From the NCBI GenBank assembly GCA_016708875.1, contig JADJFA010000016.1, forward strand, positions 1-64,000: a stretch of DNA of 64,000 bases. Direction: 5' to 3'. Under the pieces are notes generated by a model. It did no database searches. It saw nothing but the letters and a program-made list of their open reading frames with translations, and was not told the DNA's origin. This stretch comes from Lewinellaceae bacterium. Lineage in GTDB: Bacteria > Bacteroidota > Bacteroidia > Chitinophagales > Saprospiraceae. The translations under genes were made by a program, and so were the position numbers. Shown one piece after another: positions 9,129-17,781 of the stretch; position 1 is the first letter of the stretch, and every line of letters starts with the position of its first letter.

Positions 9129-11262
9129 TCAATGCTCCTCATGCACCGCGTGCTTCTGGTATTCCGCTATGAGTTTTGCTTGTATATCTGCCGGAACAGC
9201 GGCGTATTCCGCAAAGGACATCGAGAACTTGGCTTTGCCCTGGGTGAGCGCGCGTAATGTGGAGGAGTACTTGTGCAGTTCCTTGAGCGGCACTTTGGCG
9301 CGAATCTGCTGGTAATGCCCTTCAGAACCCATGCCCATAATAACCGCACGGCGGGTCTGCAAATCGCCCATGACATTGCCCATCACTTCTGAATCGCAGA
9401 GCACTTCGAGGTCGTACACGGGTTCGAGGATTTGCGGTTTGGCATCGTGAAACGCTTCTTTGAAGGCCATGGTGGAGGCAATCTGGAAGGCCATGTCGTT
9501 GGAGTCCACCGGGTGCATTTTGCCGTCGTAGATGCTCACGCGCACATCGCGGCAATAGGAACCTGTGCTGGGGCCTTCTTCCATTTTTGCCATGATGCCC
9601 TTTTTGATGGCGTTGGTAAAACGGGCGTCAATAGAGCCGCCCACAATGGCCCAACAGAACGAAAACTTGCCGCCCCATTTGAGGTCTTCTACCTCTATGT
9701 TCTTGGTTGTCAGGTCGTGAGGAGCAGGTATGCCTTCATAATACGGCTCGATGCGCATGTGTACTTCCGCGAATTGGACCCGCTCCGCCCGATTGTTTTT
9801 TGTGGCGGTAATCCTTGTTTGCTTCCTTCGTGATGGTTTCGCGGTAAGGGATGCGCGGCTCGGTGAATTCGAGTTTTACGCCAAAATTCTGTTCCGCTTT
9901 GTAACGCACAATGTCGAGGTGCATTTCGCCCTGACCCTGTATGATGGTCTGCTTGAGTTCCATGCTCTGCTCCATGAGCAGGGTAGGGTCTTCCTCCTGA
10001 ATGGAGTGGAGCGCGTGGGCCATTTTTTCCACCTCGGCCTTGCTGGGCGGCAACACGGCCATACGAATGCGCGGCGCAGGGAAATGGATGCGTTCTATCT
10101 TAAGGTCAGAGCCTTTGGGATTCAGGGTTTGATTGGTATGCGAGCCTTTGAGTTTCACCGTACAGCCAATGTCGCCAGCCCGGAGTTCTTCCACCTGGTC
10201 GCGGTTTTTCCCTTCACTTTCAAAGAGTTGTGAAAAGCGCTCTACCGTGCTGTTTTCGGCGTTGGTGAGTTCGTCGCCTGATTTTATTGTCCCGGAATAG
10301 ACTTTGAAATAGGAGACGTTGCCCACTTTGGGCTCGTTCACCGTTTTGAAAATAAACACGCAAGGCCGTGCGGCAGGATCGCAGGGCTTGGCGCCACCGC
10401 CTTCCAAAGCGGCAGCAGGGCGATCAACCGGGCTGGGACAAATGTCGTGAATGAAGCCCATGACCCGGCCGCTGCCCATGTCTTTCAGGCCGGAAGCGCA
10501 AAAAAGCGGGTAAAACTGGCGGTGCGCCAGGCCAATGCTCAAACCCTTGGCGAGTTCATCTTCGCTGAGCGTTCCTTCCTCAAAGAATTTTTCCATGAGC
10601 GCCTCGTCGTTCTCGGCGGCGGCTTCCACGAGGGCATTGTGCAATTCATCTGCACGGCCTTTGTGTTCGGCGGGGATGGGCTTTTTTTCCGGCTTCCCGC
10701 CAGCGGCAGGAAAAACATACATCACCATGCGAAGCGCGTCCACAATGGAATTGAAGTTAGGACCTTGATTTACAGGAAATTGTAGCGGGAGCACCCGAGC
10801 GCCAAACCGTTTTTTGGCCTGGTCGAGCGTCATTTCAAAATCGGCCTTTTCGTGGTCTAATTGATTCACCACAAAAATCGTTGGGGTTCATTTTTCGATG
10901 TGTTCCCAGACCAGTTCGGTGCCCACCTCCACGCCGCTCTTGGCGTTGAGCAACATCAGGGCGGTGTCGGCCACCTTCAATGCCGCTACGACCTCGCCGG
11001 AAAAATCGTCGAGACCAGGCGTGTCCAGGATGTTGATTTTGGTGTCTTTCCAGGAGCAGTGGAGCACGGACGCGAAAAGCGAGTGACCGCGCTGTTGTTC
11101 GAGCGGGGCATAGTCGCTCTGTGTGTTGCCTTCCCCCACGTTGCCGCGGCGGGCGATGGCTTTTGCTTCAAAAAGCATGGTTTCGGCAAGGGTTGTCTTG
11201 CCGCACCCGGAGTGGCCGCATAGGACGACGTTCCGGATTTTGTCTGAAGGATAAACTGCCAT
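9129..11262 (-). CDS. elongation factor G-like GTPase (EF-G paralogue), frameshifted
   Basis: About 711 codons in three frames, with breaks near 10,880 and 9,760. The G domain shows G1 GHSGCGKTT at residue 16, G3 DTPGLDD and G4 VVNQLDHEK, then the insert region, domain II, the III-V core (GQGEMHLDI, then the AEVHMRIEPY segment after repair) and a complete C-terminus (FSMSFAEYA motif of domain V). It is a ribosome-dependent translocase-type GTPase. The divergent G1 and G3 motifs (usual EF-G: AHIDAGKTT, DTPGHVDF) place it with the EF-G II/'EF-G-like' paralogues rather than canonical fusA. It stands alone, away from ribosomal protein genes, which agrees. Confidence 0.85.
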
Positions 11263-11298
11263 AGCGCAATGAACTGGTTTGGTGAACGGAATGCCGAA

Positions 11299-11439
11299 AC
11301 TGAGTTACAAGTAACAAGTTTCAAGTTGAAAGTGACAAGTAAGTTGAAACTTGAAACTTATTACTTTCAACTTGAAACTTATTACTTTCAACTTGAAACT
11401 TGTTACTTGCAACTTGAAACTTGTTACTTGCAACTCAGT
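11299..11439. repeat. AACAAGTTTCAAGT palindromic repeat
   Basis: About 140 bases built from repeated (A)AACTTGAAACTTATTACTTTC units. The two ends form a 30-base inverted repeat with one mismatch (11299-11328 against 11410-11439). The same family recurs at 14110-14250 and 63,475-63,500. The small ORF across it is repeat translation. It sits directly upstream of the EF-G-like gene. Confidence 0.75.
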
Positions 11440-11572
11440 CCCGGCTCGATTGTAAACGGGCAGAATGCATAACCAAGAATTTTGTTTGGTGAAAAAATCT
11501 GCTTTCAGCGGTTAATGTAGGAGGGTTTTGGAAATGCGTGTATGAAATGTGGAAGTTTTTTTAGGATTTGTT

Positions 11573-11762
11573 GATTTAATAGGGGTGGAACACGGATGAC
11601 ACGGATTAGACACGGATTTGATTTAATAGGGGTAGAACACGGATGACACGGATGAGACACGGATTTGATTTAATAGGGGTGGAACACGGATGACACGGAT
11701 GAGACACGGATTTTAATCTTAAATTGAGCTTTAATCCGTGTCATCCGTGTTCTACACGATTA
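11573..11762. repeat. 47-bp tandem repeat plus inverted copy
   Basis: Three head-to-tail 47-base units begin at 11573, 11620 and 11667. Each contains GGAACACGGATGACACGGAT and an ACACGGATTT end. A reverse-complement copy (AATCCGTGTCATCCGTGTTC) follows at 11736-11756, so the array can fold into a hairpin. It lies at the 3' end of the radical SAM gene and may act as a terminator. Related elements: 27,667-27,757 and 35,486-35,567. Confidence 0.85.
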
Positions 11763-12854
11763 AAACAAACTCATCTGCGCCGACTTGTGCCGCACGTGTA
11801 GATCGAGGTTGAAGGCTGGCATCTTCCTGTCTTTCAGGTATTTTTCCTTCGCCACCCGGAACTGCGCGTGAATGATTTCAGCAATGTTGCCCTCGCCGCG
11901 CATCCGAACGGAGGAGCGGTATTCGTGCAGGTTGCCGCCATGGGTGTCGCGAATGCGGTTCAAAACGCGGTCGGCCCGGTCGGGCATGGCCTTGCGAATC
12001 CAGTCCTCGAAAATGAGCGCCACATCGCCGTTGAGTCGCACGAGCGTGTGTCCAACAGCGATTGCGCCGCGTTCTGCCACGGCCTTCACGAGGGGCAGTA
12101 CCTCGTGGTCGTTCAATCCGGGGATGATGGGCGCCATCATTACAAAGGTCGGGATACCCGCCTTGCTCAGGGTCTCCACTGTTTTGAGGCGTTGGTTCAC
12201 AGTGGCGGTGCGCGGCTCCAAATATTGGCGGAGTTCTTCCTGCAAAGTGGTGATACTGATGGCGACGTGGCAGAGGTTTTCGGAGGCGAGTTTTTCCAGT
12301 AAATCAAGGTCGCGCAACACCAGGCTGTTTTTGGTGATGAGGCCCACGGGATGCCGGTATTTCCAAAAAACTTCGAGGCATTCCCGGGTGATTTGGAACT
12401 TCCGTTCGGCGGGTTGGTAAATGTCGGTATTACCGGCAAACATCACGGGCGCGGCTTTCCAGGTTTTCTTTTTTAACTCATTTTCAAGCAGTTGCGCAGC
12501 GTTTCGTTTCACCAATATCTTTCTTTCAAAATCAAGTCCTGCGCTGTAACCCCAGTAAGGATGGGTGTTGCGGGCATAGCAATAGATGCAGCCGTGCTCG
12601 CAGCCTTGATAGGGATTCAGACTCCATTCGAGCGGGATGTCGGGGCTTTCAACTTTGTTGAGAATGGTTTTGGGATGGGTTTCCAGATACTGGGTTTTGA
12701 GCTCGCCATCATCCCATTCGTCGGCAACAAGCGCCCAATCCAGAGGCTCCTGGCTGCGCACCACTTTCTCGTATTTGGAAGTCGGGTTTATTTGGGCGCC
12801 GCGACCTTTGAGGAAGGGTGGACTATTGGGCGATGACTTTTGACCTTTTAACAC
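11760..12854 (-). CDS. radical SAM protein, PA0069/Rv2578c family
   Basis: A complete 364-residue protein. The radical SAM cluster motif is CEHGCIYC (Cys-x3-Cys-x2-Cys) near residue 85, preceded by SLNPYQGC and followed by YARNTHPYWG, the signature of the spore-photolyase-like PA0069 family. It then has the GNTDIYQPAE and ITTLQEELRQYLEPR segments of the partial TIM barrel. These enzymes bind a [4Fe-4S] cluster and cleave S-adenosylmethionine; the substrate of this family is not established. The start is the first ATG; the first 20 residues (with NSPPFLKGRGAQ) may derive from a dispersed repeat, and a later start is possible. No obvious partner gene adjoins. Confidence 0.85.
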   Translation of the reverse strand: MLKGQKSSPNSPPFLKGRGAQINPTSKYEKVVRSQEPLDWALVADEWDDGELKTQYLETHPKTILNKVESPDIPLEWSLNPYQGCEHGCIYCYARNTHPYWGYSAGLDFERKILVKRNAAQLLENELKKKTWKAAPVMFAGNTDIYQPAERKFQITRECLEVFWKYRHPVGLITKNSLVLRDLDLLEKLASENLCHVAISITTLQEELRQYLEPRTATVNQRLKTVETLSKAGIPTFVMMAPIIPGLNDHEVLPLVKAVAERGAIAVGHTLVRLNGDVALIFEDWIRKAMPDRADRVLNRIRDTHGGNLHEYRSSVRMRGEGNIAEIIHAQFRVAKEKYLKDRKMPAFNLDLHVRHKSAQMSLF

Positions 12855-13010
12855 TTGAGGAGATTTTGGGCAAATTTAAAACAAAAAGTGGTTTGTGCGG
12901 TGTTTTATTTTAAACAAAACGGCTTAGTCTTTACTTGCGAATTGGGCGAATAAGCGCAGATACCCTAACTTTAAGGTGAATTTTGAATAGGTCTAATTTT
13001 CCCATGTCTG

Positions 13011-13173
13011 AAAAAGCCGCATAGCGGCGACATTATGGTAGCCCAAGGGGCAGGTTGATGGTAAGAACCGCGTAGCGGTGACATTATTACAATGATTAAA
13101 ATGCCACCGCTACGCGGTTCCGAAAATTATTCTACGCTAACGCTACCATAATGTCGCCGCTATGCGGCTTTTT
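13011..13173. repeat. nested double palindrome, REP-like
   Basis: Perfect 32-base outer arms (13011-13042 and 13142-13173; key parts GCCGCATAGCGGC and GACATTATGGTAGC) enclose inner 20-base arms (13065-13084 and 13101-13120; GAACCGCGTAGCGGTG) with one mismatch. Inner and outer arms are diverged versions of one another. Each has its own small hairpin (GCCGC-ATA-GCGGC), so there are four related units in alternating orientation, as in REP/BIME elements. Confidence 0.85.
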
Positions 13174-13212
13174 GAAAGCCAACGACTTAAACCTATCTGA
13201 AACGCACCTTCT

Positions 13213-13249
13213 CTGCCGTTGTTGGCGTCCTCGCCAACAACAACGGCGG
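13213..13249. repeat. GTTGTTGGCG hairpin repeat, copy 1
   Basis: Hairpin GTTGTTGGCG-tcct-CGCCAACAAC with CTGCCG and CGGCGG flanks. The hairpin and about 45 bases to its right recur, slightly diverged, at 46,662-46,745. Confidence 0.7.
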
Positions 13250-13447
13250 AGCTCAATTTCAAATGAAATTAATCAGTTTAAGGCTTAGCCTGACGGCTAT
13301 GGTCTTTACATTTCAATCGGTAGAATAAGCGCAGATACCCTAACGTTTGTAGATTTACCGGGGCATTGCGCCAACCAGTGGCAAGAAATTTGCGTATAGT
13401 TATGAAGCGGGCTTAAACCCAAAACCAACCGCGTTGTTTTTCAAAAA

Positions 13448-14125
13448 ATGTATTTCCTTCCAGCAGAACGGCTGCGGCTCTACCGCAATTTCAAGTCTAT
13501 AGAAGTCAATGACTTTCATGGACTTATCCGTTTTTACGAGCAGCATGAGGATGGCATTCGCGCGCTGGATTTTGATGAATACCTTGACTGCACGCTGAGC
13601 TATACCAACGCACTTTTTGAGGCTGGCGACCACGGCAAACACCTTGTTATGTGCGACCATTTGCTCGAATTGGTCATCATGCAAAACGTAGGCCCTTGGG
13701 ACGGCGAAGACCTCTACCATCGTCTGCTTTTCAAAAAATCAGCCTCGCTATATCAGCTCCAGGAATTTGATAAATCAGTCCGAATTCTCCGCGAAATCAT
13801 AAAAATATACCCGCAGGACCACCTGGCCGCCTTGTATCTGAACAAGGCACTTTTGCTTCAAAAGCCCCATTGGCTATACCGTGCACGAGCGGCTTTTGTT
13901 GCTTTTGCGTTGCTGTCCGTTGTCGTGATCGCATTGGAAATTCTGGCTGTGCCACGGTTTTTTCCTGATCTTTTGCAACCCATGCAAATCTCGCGCAACT
14001 TGCTGATTGCGTTGAGTTTGGCTTCGCTTTCTTTAGGGGAAGCAGGACATGCCTTGCGCTGCTGGCTGAAGACCCGGCGTTTTGTTCGGCAGGCCAGGCG
14101 GAATAAAGAAACAAGTTTCAAGTAA
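13448..14125 (+). CDS. TPR-type membrane protein
   Basis: A complete 225-residue protein of unknown function. The first 130 residues are helical with tetratricopeptide character (SYTNALFEAGDHGKHL, then KKSASLYQLQEFDKSVRILR and YPQDHLAALYLNKALL). Two membrane helices follow at about residues 144-165 (AFVAFALLSVVVIALEILAV) and 182-200. The C-terminus is short and basic (RRFVRQARRN). The cytoplasmic TPR part could bind a partner protein. It is an isolated gene between repeat blocks, with another palindromic repeat starting right at its stop codon. Confidence 0.65.
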   Translation: MYFLPAERLRLYRNFKSIEVNDFHGLIRFYEQHEDGIRALDFDEYLDCTLSYTNALFEAGDHGKHLVMCDHLLELVIMQNVGPWDGEDLYHRLLFKKSASLYQLQEFDKSVRILREIIKIYPQDHLAALYLNKALLLQKPHWLYRARAAFVAFALLSVVVIALEILAVPRFFPDLLQPMQISRNLLIALSLASLSLGEAGHALRCWLKTRRFVRQARRNKETSFK

Positions 14126-14250
14126 CAAGTTTTAAGTGGCAGGTTTCATGTAACAAGTTTCAAGTGGCAATGCTTGTTGCTTGAAACTTGTTACATGAAA
14201 CCTGCGTCTTAAAACTTGTTACTTTTCACTTGAAACTTGTTACTGCTTTG
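14110..14250. repeat. AACAAGTTTCAAGT palindromic repeat, copy 2
   Basis: Left arm units (ACAAGTTTCAAGTAACAAG, then AGTGGCAGGTTTCATGTAAC) are answered by right arm units (GTTACATGAAACCTGC, ACTTGAAACTTGTTAC), giving an imperfect palindrome of roughly 135 bases. It follows the TPR gene and its right end supplies the upstream part of the promoter at 14,237. Confidence 0.7.
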
Positions 14251-14265
14251 CTTTTGGTACTTTTG
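14237..14265 (+). promoter_or_regulatory. Bacteroidota-type promoter
   Basis: TTG at 14237-14239, an 18-base spacer, then TACTTTTG at 14258-14265. This fits the Bacteroidota housekeeping consensus (TTG ... TAnnTTTG). The following ATG is at 14294, giving a leader of roughly 20 bases. Confidence 0.6.
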
Positions 14266-14293
14266 CGCCGACAAAAAATTTAATTCTCAGCGC

Positions 14294-15037
14294 ATGAAAA
14301 ATTTCTTTTATTCTTTACCCGCCGTAGCTTCAGCGAAGGCGGGTTCGTTACTTACCGTAGTCCCAGCGAAGGCGGGTTCGTTTGTTACCGTAGCTCTAGC
14401 AAAGGCGAGTCTCTTTGTTATTGCTTTACTTTGCTTGCAAGCGTGTTCCCAATCACCTGGCTCGGATGCTTCAAGCAAGACCCCAGAAGCCCAGCTTAAT
14501 GATCCTTCCGCCGTCTTGGGCTCTTCCCCAGACAATGCATACCGTCTTTTTAAAGCTGCGCGACAGCTCGGCGATCAGACTGTAACCGATTTGATACTGA
14601 TGCGACTCAACGATTCGAAGCAGACGGTGGTGTCCACAATACCTGCCAAGGATTCGTTGCCAAGGGAGCCAAAGTTTTTTTGGTCGAAAGACTCAAAATT
14701 CCTTCTGGTTAACAACAGCGTACCTGACAGCACATATAATTATGAAGTGGTGCTTTTTGACCTGCAGAATCTTGCCGTTGCCCAACGCAACTTCGGGGAA
14801 TTGCTGAAATACGACATAGCAAATGACGTGGTGTTCTATTACAAAAGCGAGCCTACGAGACAGACTATTTGCTACTATTATGTAGCAAATCCTTCAAGAG
14901 AAATGGGCCGGGATGTCATGGTTATTCCAATAGGGAAATTGCCCAATTTGATCCTCTCGGTGCCTGAAAAAGAGGTCCGGGTGAAGGCCTACACCATTGA
15001 CGATACGCCGGTAAACTTTGCTTTTAAATATAATTGA
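14294..15037 (+). CDS. lipoprotein of unknown function
   Basis: A 247-residue protein starting at ATG 14294. The start was chosen because it follows the promoter and begins with a signal sequence (MKNFFYSLPAV). The signal peptide is unusually long, because 33 codons of it are an in-frame repeat with AKAGSLLTVV-type units (14,322-14,420). It ends in a lipobox-like ALLCLQAC, so the mature protein should carry a lipidated Cys. The mature part has a low-complexity Ser/Ala/Asp linker and a domain with FFWSKDSKFLLVNN and YNYEVVLFDLQNL, which resembles propeller strands. No family recognised. The hutU gene follows after 22 bases. Confidence 0.65.
   Translation: MKNFFYSLPAVASAKAGSLLTVVPAKAGSFVTVALAKASLFVIALLCLQACSQSPGSDASSKTPEAQLNDPSAVLGSSPDNAYRLFKAARQLGDQTVTDLILMRLNDSKQTVVSTIPAKDSLPREPKFFWSKDSKFLLVNNSVPDSTYNYEVVLFDLQNLAVAQRNFGELLKYDIANDVVFYYKSEPTRQTICYYYVANPSREMGRDVMVIPIGKLPNLILSVPEKEVRVKAYTIDDTPVNFAFKYN
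14322..14420 (+). repeat. 33-bp minisatellite inside a signal peptide
   Basis: Three direct 33-base units starting at 14322, 14355 and 14388. All begin CCGTAG and contain an AGCGAAGGCG-like core (AGCAAAGGCG in the third). The length is a multiple of three, so reading frame and hydrophobicity are kept. Confidence 0.85.
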
Positions 15038-15059
15038 ACCCCCTCATTCTGAAAGAAAG

Positions 15060-17111
15060 ATGCAGGCAGATACCCTTGCGTTTCAATCCCTTATCCGCGC
15101 CGGTTTACCTGACCAACTCCCGCCATCTCGTCCCCTTGACCCCTCTGTGAGCCACGCCCCACGTCGCGTGGTCGAGGGCGTTTTGTCGGAAAACGAAAAG
15201 GTATTGGCTGTGCAAAACGCGTTGCGTTATTTCCCTACGGAGTGGCATCGGGAATTGGCTGCTGAGTTCGCGGATGAGCTTCAGCGTTACGGACGTATAT
15301 ACATGCACCGTTTCCGGCCAGAATATGCCATGCATGCGCGGCCTATTTCGGAGTATCCGCATCGCTCCCGGCAAGCGGCGGCCATTATGCTGATGATCCA
15401 AAACAACCTGGATCCGAAGGTAGCCAAACACCCGCACGAACTCATCACTTATGGCGGCAACGGGGCGGTGTTCCAGAACTGGGCACAGTACCTCCTCACC
15501 ATGCGCTACCTCTCGGAAATGACGGATAATCAGACCCTTGTGCTGTATTCCGGCCATCCGATGGGTTTGTTTCCCAGTCATCCTGACGCTCCGCGCGTAG
15601 TGGTTACCAATGGTATGATGATTCCCAATTATTCCAAAAAAGAGGACTGGAATAAGTACAACGCCCTCGGTGTGACGCAGTACGGCCAAATGACCGCTGG
15701 TTCCTTCATGTATATTGGTCCTCAAGGGATTGTACACGGCACTACCATTACTTTGCTTAATGCCGGGCGGCGGATTGGACTCGGCGATGATCTCGGTGGG
15801 CGTGTGTTTATCACCTCTGGCTTGGGCGGTATGAGCGGCGCCCAGGCCATTGCGGCTGTTATTACTGGCTGTATAGGCATCATTGCTGAAGTGGATGGCG
15901 ACATGGTGCAACAACGCCTGACAGATGGGTACATCAAAAAGGATAATGTATTCACCCATCTTGATACACTTATTGCCCGATTGGAAGAATGTCGTCGCGA
16001 TAAAACGGCCATCACGCTGGTTTACCACGGCAACATCGTAGACCTCTGGGAGCGATTTGCAAAGGACAATATTACGGTCGAGCTCGGCTCTGACCAGACC
16101 AGTTGTCATAATATCCACGACATGGGCTATTGCCCGGTGGGATATACATTCGAAGAGGCCAAGTTGTTGCTAATCAAAGACAAAGAGAAATTTTTGGAAG
16201 AAGTCCGCGCCACGCTTCGTCGGCATGTGGAAGCCATCAATACGATGACTGGGCGCGGAATGTACTTCTGGGATTACGGAAATGCTTTTTTAAAAGAAGC
16301 CAGCGAAGCAGGAGCCGAAGTCTGGAAAAATCAAGCCGAGGGACTCTTCAGATATCCATCCTATGTGGAAGACATCATGGGGCCGCTTTGTTTCGACTAC
16401 GGTTTTGGCCCGTTTCGTTGGGTTTGTTGTTCGGGCGAAATAGCTGATTTGGAAAAAACAGATCTCATTGCGGCGCGGGTTTTGGAAGCAATGCTTGCCG
16501 AAGCCCCCGACGAAATCAGGGGCCAAATACGCGACAACCTTAACTGGATTCGGGATGCAAAGGTCAATTTGCCCGTTGTTGGCTCCATGTCCCGCATTTT
16601 ATACGCCGATTCCGAAGGCCGCATGCGGATTTCAAAAGCTTTTAATGACGCCATTGCCAGTGGCGAACTGCATGGCCCGGTGGTACTTGGCCGCGACCAC
16701 CACGACGTAAGCGGCACGGATTCGCCTTTCCGCGAAACGGCCAATATCTACGACGGCTCACGCTTCACTGCGGATATGGCGGTGCAAAATGTGATCGGCG
16801 ATTCGTTTCGGGGCGCCACCTGGGTGAGCCTCCACAACGGCGGCGGGGTTGGTTGGGGGGATGTTATCAACGGTGGTTTTGGCATGGTGCTAGATGGCTC
16901 GCCGGACGCGGAACGCAGACTAAAATCCATGCTTTTCTGGGACGTGAACAACGGCATCAGTCGCCGGGCCTGGGCGCGCAACCCACACGCAATCAGCACT
17001 TTGGAGCGCACGATGGAGGCTTATCCAGATTTGAAGGTTACGGTGCCTTATTTGGCGGAGGAGGGGATGGTGCGGGAGGCGTTAAATACAACGAGGATTG
17101 ACTTGCACTGA
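15060..17111 (+). CDS. hutU: urocanate hydratase
   Basis: A complete protein of about 683 residues that converts urocanate to imidazolone propionate, the second step of histidine degradation, using tightly bound NAD+. It shows YGGNGAVFQNW near the N-terminus, TAGSFMYIGPQGIVHGT, a GGMSGAQ nucleotide-binding segment, the active-site Cys region SDQTSCHNIHDMGYCP and a C-terminal LHNGGGVGWGDVINGG. The start at 15060 follows GAAAGAAAG and gives the usual N-terminus; an upstream in-frame ATG at 15018 overlaps the lipoprotein gene. No hutH, hutI or hutG is nearby, so the pathway genes must be dispersed. Confidence 0.95.
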   Translation: MQADTLAFQSLIRAGLPDQLPPSRPLDPSVSHAPRRVVEGVLSENEKVLAVQNALRYFPTEWHRELAAEFADELQRYGRIYMHRFRPEYAMHARPISEYPHRSRQAAAIMLMIQNNLDPKVAKHPHELITYGGNGAVFQNWAQYLLTMRYLSEMTDNQTLVLYSGHPMGLFPSHPDAPRVVVTNGMMIPNYSKKEDWNKYNALGVTQYGQMTAGSFMYIGPQGIVHGTTITLLNAGRRIGLGDDLGGRVFITSGLGGMSGAQAIAAVITGCIGIIAEVDGDMVQQRLTDGYIKKDNVFTHLDTLIARLEECRRDKTAITLVYHGNIVDLWERFAKDNITVELGSDQTSCHNIHDMGYCPVGYTFEEAKLLLIKDKEKFLEEVRATLRRHVEAINTMTGRGMYFWDYGNAFLKEASEAGAEVWKNQAEGLFRYPSYVEDIMGPLCFDYGFGPFRWVCCSGEIADLEKTDLIAARVLEAMLAEAPDEIRGQIRDNLNWIRDAKVNLPVVGSMSRILYADSEGRMRISKAFNDAIASGELHGPVVLGRDHHDVSGTDSPFRETANIYDGSRFTADMAVQNVIGDSFRGATWVSLHNGGGVGWGDVINGGFGMVLDGSPDAERRLKSMLFWDVNNGISRRAWARNPHAISTLERTMEAYPDLKVTVPYLAEEGMVREALNTTRIDLH

Positions 17112-17113
17112 GG

Positions 17114-17389
17114 TCAGGAATCCCTTCGGTTGTCGAATACTGCCACAACCTCGATTTCGTCGGTTTGGATTTGGTAGTACAAGGAAGTTTGCGGTGTGAC
17201 TACGCAGCGACGAAAGTCTGGGTAAGACTCAGAGGAAGGATAAGCGAATGGAAAGGCTGCAATGACTTCAACGGCGCTTTCTAATTTCAAAAGAAAATTT
17301 TCTCGACTTTTTATTGACCATTCAATTTCAAGATAGTCAACCAATTCTGTTAATTGGTCAGCAGCTTGGTCGGTAAAGGTGACCTTCAT
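17114..17389 (-). CDS. RelE/ParE-family toxin
   Basis: A 91-residue protein with the ParE/RelE plan: MKVTFTDQAADQLTELVDYL, a long helix pair, then a strand region with FRRCVVTPQTSLYYQI and VVAVFDNRRDS at the C-terminus. Family members either cleave ribosome-bound mRNA or poison gyrase; the DNRR ending is common in the ParE-like group. It overlaps the upstream antitoxin gene by four bases (17386-17389), the standard arrangement of such pairs. Confidence 0.85.
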   Translation of the reverse strand: MKVTFTDQAADQLTELVDYLEIEWSIKSRENFLLKLESAVEVIAAFPFAYPSSESYPDFRRCVVTPQTSLYYQIQTDEIEVVAVFDNRRDS

Positions 17390-17619
17390 GCTTTGCGTTC
17401 TTTTAGGCGTTGCATTAGCGCTTTGAATTCAACCTTTTTTCCTTCCTTGGCTTGTTTTGCCCCATTGAGGATACTCTTTTGCTCGCGTTCACTTAAATCA
17501 AGCCACCAGTCTCGATTTGGGAAAAGCAAGTTTTCAATTTGGTGGATTACAGCCTCGTTCTGCACTTCTGCCAGATATTCAAGGATATGGAGTTTGCGGG
17601 CTTCGAGCGTAGCTGCCAT
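17386..17619 (-). CDS. antitoxin of the RelE/ParE-type pair
   Basis: A 77-residue mostly helical protein (EARKLHILEYLAEVQNEAVI, then LSEREQKSILNGAKQAKEG and a basic tail KALMQRLKERKA). The pattern of 'LSEREQKSI' after a short linker is typical of Bacteroidota antitoxins encoded before ParE-like toxins. It would neutralise the toxin and probably repress the promoter upstream of 17,619. Confidence 0.8.
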   Translation of the reverse strand: MAATLEARKLHILEYLAEVQNEAVIHQIENLLFPNRDWWLDLSEREQKSILNGAKQAKEGKKVEFKALMQRLKERKA

Positions 17620-17732
17620 GTGCGTTGAAATTTGTGCAAAGTTAGGGGTATAATGATAAATCCGTTCTATTGTTTGGGAGGCTCAGCAGTCATCTTATCT
17701 GGTAACAAATCGGGAAGAAAATCTTTTTTTTT

Positions 17733-17767
17733 CCGGCAGATTAGGAATTCAATTCCTAATCTGCCGG
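17733..17767. terminator. perfect hairpin downstream of DUF4956 gene
   Basis: CCGGCAGATTAGGAATT, one loop base, and its exact complement. It lies 15 bases beyond the DUF4956 stop, between that gene and the toxin-antitoxin pair. It has no T-run on the minus strand side, so termination is inferred from position. Confidence 0.5.
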
Positions 17768-17781
17768 GCTTTAATGCCACC

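Larger units (their letters stand above)
12951..13345. repeat. composite repeat region between 12,855 and 13,447
   Basis: The 590-base gap between the radical SAM and TPR genes holds only repeats. AAGCGCAGATACCCTAAC occurs at about 12,954 and 13,329 and brackets the nested palindrome at 13,011-13,173 and the GTTGTTGGCG hairpin at 13,213-13,249. The flanking direct copies and the inverted interior are reminiscent of a MITE-like mobile block, but no target-site duplication was established. Confidence 0.5.

Noticed and set aside
11269..11472. 67-residue plus-strand ORF
   Set aside because: Pure translation of the AACTTGAAACTTATTAC repeat.
11573..11762. CRISPR array at the 47-base repeats
   Set aside because: The units are directly adjacent with no unique spacers, and no cas genes are present.
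15105..16118. 337-residue minus-strand ORF opposite hutU
   Set aside because: Antisense shadow of a strongly conserved enzyme; its peptide has no domain signal.
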